This document shows, one piece after another, positions 1 to 8,536 of a stretch of DNA of 64,000 bases (position 1 is the stretch's first letter; every line of letters starts with the position of its first letter). The notes below the pieces were generated by a model that made no database searches, was not told where the DNA came from, and saw only the letters and a list, made by a program, of their open reading frames with translations. Origin of the DNA: VRUE01 sp963728045 (GTDB lineage: Bacteria > Actinomycetota > Thermoleophilia > Solirubrobacterales > 70-9); assembly GCA_963728045.1 (NCBI GenBank), contig CAVSIE010000002.1:434001-498000 (forward strand), given 5' to 3'. Both the position numbers and the translations under genes were made by a program.

Positions 1-114
1 GAGCTGGCGCCGGCTGACTATTCCCTGGCGGGCGGCGATGCGGGCGAACTGCATCCCCGACGACCCCGCCATAAGGGTCTTGTCGAGATCGAAGAATGCA
101 GCCGCCCGCTGCAA
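1..114 (-). CDS. HAD-IB family hydrolase, N-terminal fragment
   Basis: Only the first 38 codons lie in the window; the gene runs off base 1. Reading from a TTG at 112-114, residues 8-14 are FDLDKTL, the DxDxT motif I of the HAD superfamily (Asp9 nucleophile, Asp11 acid/base). The FDLDKT form is typical of HAD-IB phosphatases (SerB-like or acyl-phosphate-type hydrolases). The following SSGMQFAR segment fits the start of the cap region. It begins 13 nt after the thiolase stop on the same strand, so co-transcription is likely. The substrate cannot be deduced. No ATG or GTG precedes the motif, so the TTG start is inferred. Confidence 0.75.
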   Translation of the reverse strand, partial: MQRAAAFFDLDKTLMAGSSGMQFARIAARQGIVSRRQL

Positions 115-127
115 GCCGGCCTCTCGG

Positions 128-1312
128 CTAGGAGCCGTTGACCTCGAGCACGATCGCGTCGCCCTGGCCGCCGCCACTGCAGATCGCGGCTACGCCGAGG
201 CCGCCGCCGCGGCGCTGCAACTCGTGGACGAGGGCGCCGACGATGCGGGCGCCGGAAGCGCCGATCGGGTGCCCGAGGGCAATCGCGCCGCCGTTCACGT
301 TGACCTTGTCCTCGTCGACGCCGAGCATCCGCACCGAGTTGAGCGCGACCGAGGCGAAGGCCTCGTTGATCTCCCAGAGGTCGACGTCCTCGGGGCTCTT
401 GCCGATCTTCTCCAGGGCCTGCTTGGCAGCGTTGGCGGGGGTTTTGGCCAGGTACGGGAAGTCGTCGGCGACGGCGCCGTAGGAGAGGACCCGCGCCAGG
501 GGCGTCCGCCCTTCCTTCTCGGCCCACTCATCGGAGGCGACGACGATTGCGCCTGCGCCGTCGTTGACCCCGGGAGCGTTGCCGGCGGTGTGGGTGGCGT
601 CCTCGCCGCCGATCGCGCGCAGGCCGGCGAGGGTCTCGATCGTGGTGTCCCCCCTGATCGCCTCGTCAGCCTCGATCGTCGTTTCGCCCTTGCGGGACTT
701 GACGGTGACGCCGACGATCTCGTCGGCGAGGCGGCCGGCGTCGGTCGCCTCGGCGGCGAGCCGGTGCGAGCGCTCGGCGAAGCGGTCCATGTCGGCACGG
801 GTGATCTCCAGCTCGTTGGAGACCTCGCTCGCCTCGTTGATCATCTGCTTCTCGGTGAAGGGGTTGGTGAGGCCGTCGTGGACCATCGCGTCGATCGTCT
901 CGACATGGCCCATCCGGTAGCCGAAGCGGGCCCCGGGGAGCAGGTGTGGCGCCTGGCTCATCGACTCCATGCCGCCGGTCACCGCCACCTCGGTGTCGCC
1001 GGCGCGGATCGCCATGTCGGCGATCCCGACCGAGCGCATGCCGGAGGCGCAGACCTTGTTGATCGTCTCCGAGGGCACCTCCTTGGGGATGCCGCCCGCG
1101 ATCTGGGCCTGGCGCGAGGGGATCTGGCCCTGGCCGGCCTGCAGGACCTGGCCGAAGACGACCTGCTGGACCTGGTCGGGGTCGACGCCGGAGCGCTCCA
1201 GCGCCGCCTCGATCGCCTCGCCACCGAGGTCGGTCGCATCGAGAGAGGAGAGGGTTCCGCCCATCTTGCCGAAGGGGGTACGCGCGGTTCCAAGGATGAC
1301 TGTGTGGGGCAT
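128..1312 (-). CDS. Acetyl-CoA C-acetyltransferase (thiolase)
   Basis: A 394-residue thiolase, the usual family length, catalysing acetyl-CoA/acetoacetyl-CoA interconversion or beta-ketothiolysis. The acylated Cys lies in NKVCASGMRSV (about residue 88). The C-terminal His motif is NGGAIALGHPIGASG, and the second catalytic Cys is in AAICSGGGQGD. The N-terminus HTVILGTARTPFGKMGG is canonical. The ATG has an AAAGG ribosome site about 6 nt upstream. It is divergent from the aminopeptidase gene and followed closely by a HAD hydrolase. A second thiolase occurs at 60.6-61.8 kb. Chain-length specificity (biosynthetic or degradative) is not resolved by sequence. Confidence 0.95.
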   Translation of the reverse strand: MPHTVILGTARTPFGKMGGTLSSLDATDLGGEAIEAALERSGVDPDQVQQVVFGQVLQAGQGQIPSRQAQIAGGIPKEVPSETINKVCASGMRSVGIADMAIRAGDTEVAVTGGMESMSQAPHLLPGARFGYRMGHVETIDAMVHDGLTNPFTEKQMINEASEVSNELEITRADMDRFAERSHRLAAEATDAGRLADEIVGVTVKSRKGETTIEADEAIRGDTTIETLAGLRAIGGEDATHTAGNAPGVNDGAGAIVVASDEWAEKEGRTPLARVLSYGAVADDFPYLAKTPANAAKQALEKIGKSPEDVDLWEINEAFASVALNSVRMLGVDEDKVNVNGGAIALGHPIGASGARIVGALVHELQRRGGGLGVAAICSGGGQGDAIVLEVNGS

Positions 1313-1398
1313 GACTGCCTTTCTGTGGTCGTTATGCCGGGTCTCGGCTCGGACTGGAAGATAGCGCGAGGAGGCGCCGGGCTGCGTGAGTCAACGCA

Positions 1399-1404
1399 TA
1401 GACT
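1399..1404 (+). promoter_or_regulatory. -10 element for a leaderless pepA transcript
   Basis: TAGACT, 9 nt before the pepA ATG at 1414. The same TAGRNT box at the same spacing precedes several other genes here (9896, 9926, 14510, 47034), which supports leaderless initiation. No convincing -35 is visible. Confidence 0.5.
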
Positions 1405-1413
1405 CGCGCCTCG

Positions 1414-2850
1414 ATGAAGGTGGATCTGAGCCAAGCCGCGCTGCCCGAGGTCGAGGCCGACCTGCTCGTCGTCGGGCTCTACGACGGCGATGAGCTGCCC
1501 GGGGATCTGGCTTCGACCGCCGGCGCGGGCGACGCCAAGGGCGCCTTTAAGAAGCTGATGCTGCTCCATCCCGAGCGTCCCGGCCGGGCGCTGGTCGTCG
1601 GGCTGGGCAAGAGCGAGGAGATGGACGCCGAGCGAGCCCGGATCGCGGCGGCGCTGGCGGCCCGTGAGGCAAAGCGCCTGAAGGCGGCCTCGATCGCCTG
1701 GGCGCTGCCCCAGTCCGCTGACGACGAGGCGACCGCTGCCGCGCTAGTCACCGGGACGATCCTCGGCGGCTGGAGCTTCGACCGCTATCGCAGCCGGGAC
1801 CCCGAGGATCCGCCGCCGACCCAGATCGAGACCCTGGCCGTGCTCGCCGACGATGCCCTCGCCGGCGCAGTCGAGGCAGCGCGGGTCTGCGCCGAGGCAC
1901 AGAACCGCGCTCGCGACCTGCAGAGCCTTCCCTCCAACGTCGCCACGCCCTCCTACCTGGCCCAGCGCGCCGAGGAGATCGCCGCCGCCCACGACGCGGT
2001 GAGCGTCGAGGTCATGGGACGCGAGCAGATCGCCGCCAAGGAGATGGGCGGGCTGGTCGCCGTCAGCCAGGGGACGGAGGAGGAGCCGAAGCTGATCGTG
2101 CTGCGCTACTCAGGTGGCGGTACGAGCCCCACTCTCGGCTTCGTCGGCAAGGGGGTCACCTTCGACACGGGCGGGATCTCGCTGAAGCCCTCGGGGTCGA
2201 TGCACGAGATGAAGATGGACATGTCAGGCGCCGCAGCGGTGCTGGAGGCGGTCGGCGCGATCGCCGAGCTCGGACTCCCCGCCAACCTGATCGCGGTCGT
2301 CCCCTCGACCGAGAACATGCCTTCCGGCACGGCGATCAAGCCCGGCGACGTCATCACCCAGTACAACGGCAAAACGGTCGAGGTCAACAACACCGACGCC
2401 GAGGGCCGCCTGATCCTCGCCGACGCGCTCGCCTACGCGGTCGAGTTGGGCGCCGAGCGAGTCGTCGACGTCGCCACCCTGACCGGGGCGGTGATGATCG
2501 CCCTCGGCTCGACCTACGCCGGACTGATCGCCAACGACGACGAGCTGGCCGGCGAGGTCGAGGAGGTCGGGCGCGAGACCGGCGAGCTGGTCTGGCGGCT
2601 GCCGCTGCACCCTGAGTACAAGGACCTGACGAAGGGCACCGTCGCTGACCTCACCAACGCCTCGGCCAAGCGCAAGGCGGGGACGATCTACGCCGGCTCC
2701 TTCCTCGAGGAGTTCGTCGGCGAGACGCCCTGGGCGCACATCGACATCGCCGGCACCGCCTGGGACGTCGGCCGCGAGTACACCGGCAAGGACGCCAGCG
2801 GCTTCGGCGTCCGCCTCCTGGTCGAGCTCGCTCGCAAGCTGGGCGACTGA
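1414..2850 (+). CDS. pepA: Leucyl aminopeptidase (M17 family)
   Basis: A 478-residue cytosolic M17 leucyl aminopeptidase, a hexameric two-metal enzyme releasing N-terminal residues from peptides. The C-terminal catalytic domain carries KGVTFDTGGISLKPSG (metal Lys/Asp) and the family signature NNTDAEGRLILADAL with its metal Asp/Glu. The DMSGAAAVL helix and the ATLTGA segment are also typical. The N-terminal 150 residues match the less-conserved macro-like domain. The ATG has no Shine-Dalgarno but a TAGACT box 9 nt upstream, so the mRNA is probably leaderless. It converges with the thioesterase gene at 2854 (3 nt between stops). Confidence 0.95.
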   Translation: MKVDLSQAALPEVEADLLVVGLYDGDELPGDLASTAGAGDAKGAFKKLMLLHPERPGRALVVGLGKSEEMDAERARIAAALAAREAKRLKAASIAWALPQSADDEATAAALVTGTILGGWSFDRYRSRDPEDPPPTQIETLAVLADDALAGAVEAARVCAEAQNRARDLQSLPSNVATPSYLAQRAEEIAAAHDAVSVEVMGREQIAAKEMGGLVAVSQGTEEEPKLIVLRYSGGGTSPTLGFVGKGVTFDTGGISLKPSGSMHEMKMDMSGAAAVLEAVGAIAELGLPANLIAVVPSTENMPSGTAIKPGDVITQYNGKTVEVNNTDAEGRLILADALAYAVELGAERVVDVATLTGAVMIALGSTYAGLIANDDELAGEVEEVGRETGELVWRLPLHPEYKDLTKGTVADLTNASAKRKAGTIYAGSFLEEFVGETPWAHIDIAGTAWDVGREYTGKDASGFGVRLLVELARKLGD

Positions 2851-2853
2851 CTC

Positions 2854-3447
2854 TTACTCGCCGCCGAGCAGCATGCAGGTGGCGCTGCCGTGCGCCAGCA
2901 GCTTGCCGCTCTCGGCCGAGGTGAGACTGGCCTCGGCGGTGGCCTGGCGACGACCGCGGTAGAGCACGTTGGCCTCGCAGAGCACTCGGCCGGTGTCGCG
3001 GGTGATCGGCCGCACGTACTTGGCCTCGAGCCCGAGCGAGGTGTAGGCGACGCCGGCGGGCAGCGTGGTGTGGACCGCGCAGCCCAGGGCCGAGTCGAGC
3101 AGCGTCGCGGCGTAGCCGCCGTGGACGACGCCGATCGGGTTGTAGTGCTCCTCGCCAGGTTCGCCGGCGAAGACGGCTCGCCCCTCCCCCAGCTCGATCG
3201 GACCCATCCGCATCGTCACCGCGATCGGCGGCGGTGGCAGCTTGCCGGCGACGATCGCTTCCATGTACTCCATGCCGGTCATCGTCGCTCCCGCAGCCGC
3301 CGTCGGCGCCGGGTCCTGCCAGACCAGGGTGCGTTCACGGGTCGTCTCCGGAGAAGCCTCGGCGAAGACGAGCGCGGCGTCGACAGCGGTGCCGCCTTCC
3401 CGTGCCGCGGCGGCGATGCGCTCCTCGGTGGCGCCGTCCTGGCTCAT
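2854..3447 (-). CDS. PaaI-like hotdog thioesterase
   Basis: A 197-residue protein whose C-terminal ~130 residues form a hotdog thioesterase domain. NPIGVVHGGYAATLLDSALGC is the active-site HGG loop and helix of the PaaI/YbgC-type fold. The first ~65 residues are an extra, poorly conserved segment. The likely role is hydrolysis of an acyl- or aryl-CoA. Its ATG overlaps the stop of the 50-residue ORF upstream (ATGA), so translation is probably coupled. Both would be transcribed from the region holding two HxlR-type operators, divergent from the HxlR regulator. Confidence 0.85.
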   Translation of the reverse strand: MSQDGATEERIAAAAREGGTAVDAALVFAEASPETTRERTLVWQDPAPTAAAGATMTGMEYMEAIVAGKLPPPPIAVTMRMGPIELGEGRAVFAGEPGEEHYNPIGVVHGGYAATLLDSALGCAVHTTLPAGVAYTSLGLEAKYVRPITRDTGRVLCEANVLYRGRRQATAEASLTSAESGKLLAHGSATCMLLGGE

Positions 3448-3596
3448 CTACCGCCCCCGCGCCTAGTCGCATCCCGCTCACGCGCGGGGCGGCGGCTTGC
3501 CGGGTAGAGCAGGTCCGCCGTGATCTCCTCCTGGCTTATCGAGACCCGCGGGGCCTTGGCTCGGTGGTGATGCCTGGATTTCGGGATCAGCCTCAT
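3444..3596 (-). CDS. Small basic His-rich protein, unknown
   Basis: A 50-residue ORF beginning MRLIPKSRHHH and ending in a very basic, Gly-rich tail (ATRRGGGR). The ATG has an excellent ribosome site (GGAGG, 5 nt upstream). The stop overlaps the thioesterase ATG as ATGA, which suggests a real translated leader cistron. No family is recognised. The longer in-frame ORF reaching 3725 would read through both operators and lacks a ribosome site, so I chose the start at 3596. Confidence 0.5.
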   Translation of the reverse strand: MRLIPKSRHHHRAKAPRVSISQEEITADLLYPASRRPARERDATRRGGGR

Positions 3597-3667
3597 CGGT
3601 ACCTCCGTTCTGCCGGTGACTTTGTGTTTTTTCGCCCTATCCGCGAATAAAGGCGAAGTCAGCGTGG

Positions 3668-3682
3668 GTTGCTTGAAGCAAC
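3668..3682. promoter_or_regulatory. Operator 1 in the divergent HxlR/thioesterase region
   Basis: Perfect 7-bp inverted repeat GTTGCTT-G-AAGCAAC. A near-identical copy lies 44 bp (about four helical turns) away at 3712-3726. Position and symmetry suggest binding by the adjacent HxlR-type dimer. Confidence 0.6.
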
Positions 3683-3711
3683 TCTTTCTCGATCCCACCC
3701 TAGCTGAGTGA

Positions 3712-3726
3712 GTTGCTTGACGCAAC
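3712..3726. promoter_or_regulatory. Operator 2 in the divergent HxlR/thioesterase region
   Basis: GTTGCTTGACGCAAC differs from operator 1 by one base, leaving 5-bp arms. It includes TTGACG, which could act as a -35 box for the regulator gene, so binding would give autorepression (inference). Confidence 0.6.
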
Positions 3727-3748
3727 CTTGTGTGCGAAGATCACAATC

Positions 3749-4237
3749 GTGCTCGGCAACGACTACCCAGATCAGGTCTGCTCGATCGCCCGCTCGCTGG
3801 AGGTGATCGGCGAGCGCTGGACGCTGCTGATCGTCCGCGATGTGATGAACGGCAACCGCCGCTTCGACGAGCTGCAGAAGGGCCTCGGCATCGCCCGCAA
3901 CGTGCTCTCGGCCCGGCTGCAACGCCTGATCGAGGAGGACATCCTCGATCGTCGCGCTTACCAGACCTCCCCCGAGCGCTTCGAGTATTTCCTGACCGAG
4001 AAGGGGCTCGACCTCTGGCCGGCGCTGGTGGCGCTGCTCGCTTGGGGCGATCGCCACTCCCCCACCGCGGGCGGCCCGCCGATGTTGATCGTGCACAAGG
4101 AGTGCGGCGGGCAGGTCAGTGACCGTGGCATCTGCGAGAGCTGCGGCAAGGTCCTGCACGCGCGCGACGCCCGACCCGTCCCAGGCCCCGGCCTGACAGC
4201 TGCCGCCGAGAAGGCCGCAGCGCTCGCGGCGCGCTAG
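3749..4237 (+). CDS. HxlR-family winged-helix regulator with C-terminal zinc ribbon
   Basis: A 162-residue protein. Residues ~8-95 match the HxlR winged helix (CSIARSLEVIGERWTLLIVR, then RRFDELQKGLGIARNVLSARL and a wing ending YFLTEKG). The C-terminus holds a CGG-x7-CESCG zinc-ribbon-like module, as in several actinobacterial HxlR proteins. I chose the GTG at 3749; an upstream in-frame start at 3713 would lie inside operator 2. It is divergent from the small ORF/thioesterase pair and shares two inverted repeats with it, so autoregulation and control of the thioesterase are likely. The effector is unknown. Confidence 0.85.
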   Translation: MLGNDYPDQVCSIARSLEVIGERWTLLIVRDVMNGNRRFDELQKGLGIARNVLSARLQRLIEEDILDRRAYQTSPERFEYFLTEKGLDLWPALVALLAWGDRHSPTAGGPPMLIVHKECGGQVSDRGICESCGKVLHARDARPVPGPGLTAAAEKAAALAAR

Positions 4238-4285
4238 CTTTGGCTGTACAGCCAGGCGATCAGGGCTACCAGCGAGGAGAGACGG

Positions 4286-5722
4286 ATGGCGACTGCGGCG
4301 GAGCTTCAGGTCAAGGACAGGATCTTCATCGGCGGCGAGTGGGTGGAGCCGGAGGGCTCAGAGACGATCGAGGTCGTCAACTCGACCACTGAGGAGACGA
4401 TGGGGACGATCCCGGCCGGCACGCCCGGCGACGCCGACCGCGCGGTGCGCGCCGCCCGCGACGCCTTCGAATCCTGGTCGCAGACCAGCCGCGAGGAGCG
4501 CGCCGGATACCTCGGCGCGATTGCAGCCGGCCTTGGCGAGCGCAGCGAGGAGATCGCGGCGACGATCGCCCAGGAGCTGGGGATGCCACTGAAACTGAGC
4601 CAGATCATCCAGGCGGGGCTGCCGACGGGCCAGTTCGCGGCGATGCCGGGGCTGATGGAGGAAGTCGCCTGGGAGGAGGAGATCGGCAACTCGAGAGTGC
4701 TGCGCGAGGCGGTCGGCGTGCTCGGCGCGATCACCCCCTGGAACTACCCGCTGAACCAGATCGCCGCCAAGGTCGCGCCGGCGCTGGCGGCCGGCTGCAC
4801 CGTCGTGCTCAAGCCGAGCGAGGTCGTCCCGCTGAACGCCTTCATCCTTGCCGAGGTGATCGAGGCCACCGGGCTGCCGGCCGGCGTCTTCAACCTCATC
4901 ACCGGCACTGGGCCGGTCGTCGGCGAGGCGATCGCCGGCCACCCCGGCGTCGACATGGTCTCCTTCACCGGCTCGACCCGCGCCGGGCGGCGCGTCTCCG
5001 AGCTCGCCTCGGCGACGGTGAAGCCGGTGGCGATGGAGCTCGGCGGCAAGTCGCCCAACGTGATCCTCGACGATGCCGACTTGAGCAAGGCGGTGCCCGA
5101 CGGCGTCGCCAAGTGCTACCTCAACTCGGGCCAGACCTGCAGCGCCCTGACCCGGATGCTGGTCCCGCGCGAGAAGCTGGCCGAGGCCGAGGAGATCGCG
5201 GCGCAGACGGCCGCGGCCTTTACTCCCGGCGATCCCTTCGAGGACTCGACCAGGCTCGGGCCGCTCGTCTCCGAGGTGCAGCGCGAGCGCGTGCGCGGCT
5301 ACATCGAAAAGGGCGAGTCCGAAGGGGCGAAGCTGGTCACGGGCGGCGCCGCGCCTCCGGAGGGCCTCGAGCGCGGCTACTTCGTCCGCCCTACCGTCTT
5401 CTCTGAGGTGACCCCGGAGATGACGATCGCCCAGGAGGAGATCTTCGGCCCGGTGCTGGCGATCCAGCCCTACGACGGCGAGGACGACGCGGTGCGGATC
5501 GCCAACGACACCGTCTACGGCCTCGCCGGTGGCGTCTGGTCAGCCGACCAGGACCGCGCGATCGGCGTCGCCAAGCGCCTGCGCACCGGCCAGATCGAGA
5601 TCAACGGCGGCGCCTTCAACCCGATCGCGCCCTTCGGCGGCTACAAGCAGTCGGGGCACGGCCGCGAGAACGGGCGCTTCGCGATCGAGGAGCTCCTGCA
5701 GGTCAAGAGCCTGCAGCTGTAG
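4286..5722 (+). CDS. NAD(P)-dependent aldehyde dehydrogenase
   Basis: A 478-residue ALDH superfamily enzyme. It shows the cofactor motif FTGSTRAGRRV, the catalytic Glu in MELGGKSPNVIL, the catalytic Cys in NSGQTCSALTRM, and EEIFGPVLAI near the C-terminus. PWNYPLNQIAAKVAPALAAG is the conserved oxyanion/Asn region. It oxidises an aldehyde to an acid; the substrate is not predictable. A good AGGAGAG ribosome site precedes the ATG. It lies 48 nt after the HxlR gene on the same strand and may belong to that regulon. Confidence 0.93.
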   Translation: MATAAELQVKDRIFIGGEWVEPEGSETIEVVNSTTEETMGTIPAGTPGDADRAVRAARDAFESWSQTSREERAGYLGAIAAGLGERSEEIAATIAQELGMPLKLSQIIQAGLPTGQFAAMPGLMEEVAWEEEIGNSRVLREAVGVLGAITPWNYPLNQIAAKVAPALAAGCTVVLKPSEVVPLNAFILAEVIEATGLPAGVFNLITGTGPVVGEAIAGHPGVDMVSFTGSTRAGRRVSELASATVKPVAMELGGKSPNVILDDADLSKAVPDGVAKCYLNSGQTCSALTRMLVPREKLAEAEEIAAQTAAAFTPGDPFEDSTRLGPLVSEVQRERVRGYIEKGESEGAKLVTGGAAPPEGLERGYFVRPTVFSEVTPEMTIAQEEIFGPVLAIQPYDGEDDAVRIANDTVYGLAGGVWSADQDRAIGVAKRLRTGQIEINGGAFNPIAPFGGYKQSGHGRENGRFAIEELLQVKSLQL

Positions 5723-5725
5723 CGC

Positions 5726-5744
5726 GACCCCTGGCGCGCGGGTC
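5726..5744. terminator. Weak hairpin between convergent genes
   Basis: GACCC and GGGTC flank a 9-nt GC-rich loop in the 25-bp gap between the aldehyde dehydrogenase and the convergent RTX-like gene. There is no U-tract, so the terminator role is only suggested by position. Confidence 0.25.
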
Positions 5745-5747
5745 CGG

Positions 5748-7274
5748 CTACTGCTGCTGCAGGTCTTTGCCGGGCCCGCCGACGAGTTTGTCTTTGCCGG
5801 GCCCGCCGCGGAGAGTGTCGACTCCCCCTTCGCCGAGCAGACGGTCCTTGCCGGGACCGCCGAGAACCTTATCCCTGCCCTTGCCGGCACAGACCAGATC
5901 GTTCCCGGCCAGCGCCCGGATCGTGTCATCCCCGCCGAGACCGACGATGACATCGGCGCGTTTGGTGCCCCTGAGGTCGTCCTTGCCGGCGGCGCCAACC
6001 CGGGTCGCGCGCTTGCCGCGGCAGAGCGGGAATTTGTCGACGATGACGACCGGAGGCGGTGGTTGCGGGCAGGCGGCGTGAGTCGAACCGTCGGCCGGGC
6101 AGGAGTCCTGGCTGACGTCGCCGAACCCGTCGCGATCGGCATCGGGCTCGATGTCGGCGTCGTAGAACAGTTCGCCGTTCACGGGGGTCCAACTCCCGAC
6201 ATTGATCACGCTTCCGTCCGGCGCGTCGTTCGGCTGCACGTAGGTCGAGCCGGGGAGAGCGGGGTCGCGGAAGGTCTGGGTCGTGAACGGCGGCGGCAGC
6301 AGGGCCACGTAGCCTCCGGCCGGTATCGGCAGCCTGCTCTCGAACGTGGTGATCCTCCCGAACGGGAACGAGGCGACCGCCTCCGCGGCGCTCGACCCGA
6401 GGACCGAGTAGGCGGGTCCGCCGGAGGGTCCGAGCACGCGGACGCGATACGAGCCTGCGGGCGCCAGCACGCGCCAGCGGACGACGACACCATCGAAGGG
6501 CGCCGCCGTGGGCGTGCCGGCGACCGCCGTCTGGATCCGCAGGCATGCGTATCCGCAGCTGTTTTTCACTGTGTAAGGCCCCTGCAGCGTGCTTCCGAAC
6601 AGAGTGCCTGTGCAGGCGACGGTGGCGAGCGGGGATCCGGGGCAGAGGTCCTGCGAGGTGTCCCCGTAGCCGTCGCCGTCGTCGTCGGGCTCGAACGTAG
6701 CCCTCATGTTGACGCGGCGGTTGGAGATCGGGGATGCGGTGAAGGAGTCGCCGAGGTCCGGGCCCGGAAAGGCCGATTCCCCGGCCTGGTCCGAGGCGGA
6801 AGCGGTTTCGAAGACATGCGGGGTGCCGTTGACGTTGGGGGAGGTCTCGAAGCGGCCGCCGAGCACGTCGCCGGCGGCAATCGGGATGCGCTCGAAGTAC
6901 GTGTGCACACCCTCCGAGAGTCCGAAGATCGGGTGTTTCTCTCCCTCGCTGATCACCGTCGCGCTCGACCCGCCGGTTCGCCGGAACGTCCGTGCCTGGA
7001 CGTAGTCGCTCGCTTCGACGAGGGGCCCGACGTAGAAGCTCACCTTGGTCAGCACGCCGTCGGAGGGCGCCTCGTAGGGATTCGAGCCGCTGTCGCCCAG
7101 CTGGAACGCCGAGCAGAGCGTGCACCCGCCTTTGGCGGCGATGGGGAATTCGCCGAGGAACTGGGGCGGAGCCCCTGCTGCAGGCGCAGCGGCAACACCC
7201 AGCAGGAGGACAGCCGCGGCAGCCATGAGCGGCCTCCACCGCGAGCGAGTCACACGGGCCAGTGTCCCACGCAA
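5748..7274 (-). CDS. Secreted protein with TSP3-like and RTX calcium-binding repeats
   Basis: About 508 residues. A signal peptide (MAAAAVLLLGVAAAPAAGA) leads a mature protein without transmembrane segments. Two thrombospondin-3-like acidic motifs occur (DDDGDGYGDTSQDLCP and DADRDGFGDVSQDSCP), each after a beta-rich domain. The last ~75 residues are RTX-type nonapeptides (VGLGGDDTI, LGGPGKDRL, RGGPGKDKL), a Ca-binding parallel beta roll. It is probably an extracellular or cell-surface Ca-binding protein of unknown function. The TTG start at 7274 is uncertain; an in-frame GTG at 7253 still gives a complete signal peptide. Confidence 0.8.
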   Translation of the reverse strand: MRGTLARVTRSRWRPLMAAAAVLLLGVAAAPAAGAPPQFLGEFPIAAKGGCTLCSAFQLGDSGSNPYEAPSDGVLTKVSFYVGPLVEASDYVQARTFRRTGGSSATVISEGEKHPIFGLSEGVHTYFERIPIAAGDVLGGRFETSPNVNGTPHVFETASASDQAGESAFPGPDLGDSFTASPISNRRVNMRATFEPDDDGDGYGDTSQDLCPGSPLATVACTGTLFGSTLQGPYTVKNSCGYACLRIQTAVAGTPTAAPFDGVVVRWRVLAPAGSYRVRVLGPSGGPAYSVLGSSAAEAVASFPFGRITTFESRLPIPAGGYVALLPPPFTTQTFRDPALPGSTYVQPNDAPDGSVINVGSWTPVNGELFYDADIEPDADRDGFGDVSQDSCPADGSTHAACPQPPPPVVIVDKFPLCRGKRATRVGAAGKDDLRGTKRADVIVGLGGDDTIRALAGNDLVCAGKGRDKVLGGPGKDRLLGEGGVDTLRGGPGKDKLVGGPGKDLQQQ

Positions 7275-7299
7275 GCGGCCGATCGCCTAACCCGCTGCA

Positions 7300-7305
7300 T
7301 AAGAT
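7300..7305 (+). promoter_or_regulatory. -10 element for acyl-CoA dehydrogenase
   Basis: TAAGAT, 6 nt before the GTG at 7312, in the 37-bp gap between divergent genes. This is consistent with a leaderless transcript. Confidence 0.4.
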
Positions 7306-7311
7306 CGGCCC

Positions 7312-8457
7312 GTGGACTTCGAGCTGAGCGACGAGCAGCGGCTGCTGCGCGACACGGTGCGGGACTTCGCCCGTCAGGAGGTCGCGCCGGTGGCGGAGGA
7401 GCTGGATCGCGAGAAGCGGTTCCCCTACGAGATCGTCGAGAAGATGGGCGGGCTCGGGCTGATGGGGATTCCGTTCCCGCAGGAGTACGGCGGCGGCGGC
7501 GCGGACACGCTGTCCTACGTGCTCGCGGTCGAAGAGCTGGCCCGGATCGACTCCTCGGTCTGCATCACGATGGCCGCCCACACCTCGCTCGGCACGATGC
7601 CGATCTACCTCTGGGGGACGGATGAGCAGAAGGCCGAGTGGCTGCCGCGGCTCTGCAGCGGCAGGCGCCTCGCCTCCTTCGGGCTGACCGAGCCCGAGGC
7701 CGGCTCCGACGCCGGCAACGTGCGCACGACCGCGAAGCTTGAGGACGGTGAGTGGGTCGTCGACGGCGCCAAGCAGTTCATCACCAACTCGGGGACTGAG
7801 ATCTCGGGCTGCGTCTCGATCACCGCAGTGACCGGCGAGGCCAACGGGCGCAAGGAGATCTCCAACCTGATCGTGCCCAACGGGACGCCCGGCTACGAGA
7901 CGGGCGAGCCCTACCGCAAGATGGGCTGGAACGCCTCCGACACGCGGCCGCTCTCCTTCGACGGCTGCTGCGTGCCCGAGTCCAACTTGCTCGGCCGCCG
8001 CGGCGACGGCTTCAAGAACTTCCTCCACATCCTCGACGGCGGCCGCATCGGCGTCGCCGCGATGGGGGTCGGCCTCGCCCAGGGCGCCCTCGACGAGGCG
8101 CTCGCCTACGCCAAGGAGCGCCAGGCATTCGGCCAGCCGATCGCCAAGTTCCAGTCGATCCAGGCGAAGATCGCCGACCTCTCGGCCCAGATCGAGGCGG
8201 CCCGCCTGCTCACCTGGCGCGCCGCGCTGGAGAAGGACGCGGGCAAGTCGTTCACCCTGACCGCGGCCCAAGCGAAGCTGATCACCGGCCGGCTGGCCGT
8301 GCGGGCGACCGAGGAGGCGGTCCAGATCCACGGCGGCTACGGCTACATCGAGGAGTACCCCGTCTGCCGCTTCTACCGCGACGCCAAGATCCTCACGATC
8401 GGCGAGGGCACCGACGAGGTGCAGCAGATGGTGATCGCGCGCCAGCTCGGCTGCTGA
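7312..8457 (+). CDS. Acyl-CoA dehydrogenase
   Basis: A 381-residue FAD flavoprotein of the short/medium-chain acyl-CoA dehydrogenase type. FGLTEPEAGSDAGN and the QFITNSG segment form the flavin/substrate region, and RQAFGQPIAKFQ and QIHGGYGYIEEYP are family signatures. The catalytic base Glu sits in TIGEGTDEVQQM near the C-terminus. It introduces the alpha,beta double bond in acyl-CoA beta-oxidation or branched-chain amino acid degradation, passing electrons to ETF. The start is a GTG preceded by a TAAGAT box and no Shine-Dalgarno. With MeaB and the two thiolases nearby, it fits an acyl-CoA catabolic neighbourhood. Confidence 0.95.
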   Translation: MDFELSDEQRLLRDTVRDFARQEVAPVAEELDREKRFPYEIVEKMGGLGLMGIPFPQEYGGGGADTLSYVLAVEELARIDSSVCITMAAHTSLGTMPIYLWGTDEQKAEWLPRLCSGRRLASFGLTEPEAGSDAGNVRTTAKLEDGEWVVDGAKQFITNSGTEISGCVSITAVTGEANGRKEISNLIVPNGTPGYETGEPYRKMGWNASDTRPLSFDGCCVPESNLLGRRGDGFKNFLHILDGGRIGVAAMGVGLAQGALDEALAYAKERQAFGQPIAKFQSIQAKIADLSAQIEAARLLTWRAALEKDAGKSFTLTAAQAKLITGRLAVRATEEAVQIHGGYGYIEEYPVCRFYRDAKILTIGEGTDEVQQMVIARQLGC

Positions 8458-8536
8458 GAACTACCGGATCCTGAATCCGCTCATGGTGGAAGCGAGAATA
8501 CCTAAAACTGGGGTGCTCTGCAACCAAAATCGGCGA

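Noticed and set aside
38..1417. Long open frame opposite the first thiolase (459 codons)
   Set aside because: Low-complexity Gly/Val/Asp/Arg translation typical of the complementary strand of a GC-rich gene; the thiolase motifs are unambiguous on the other strand.
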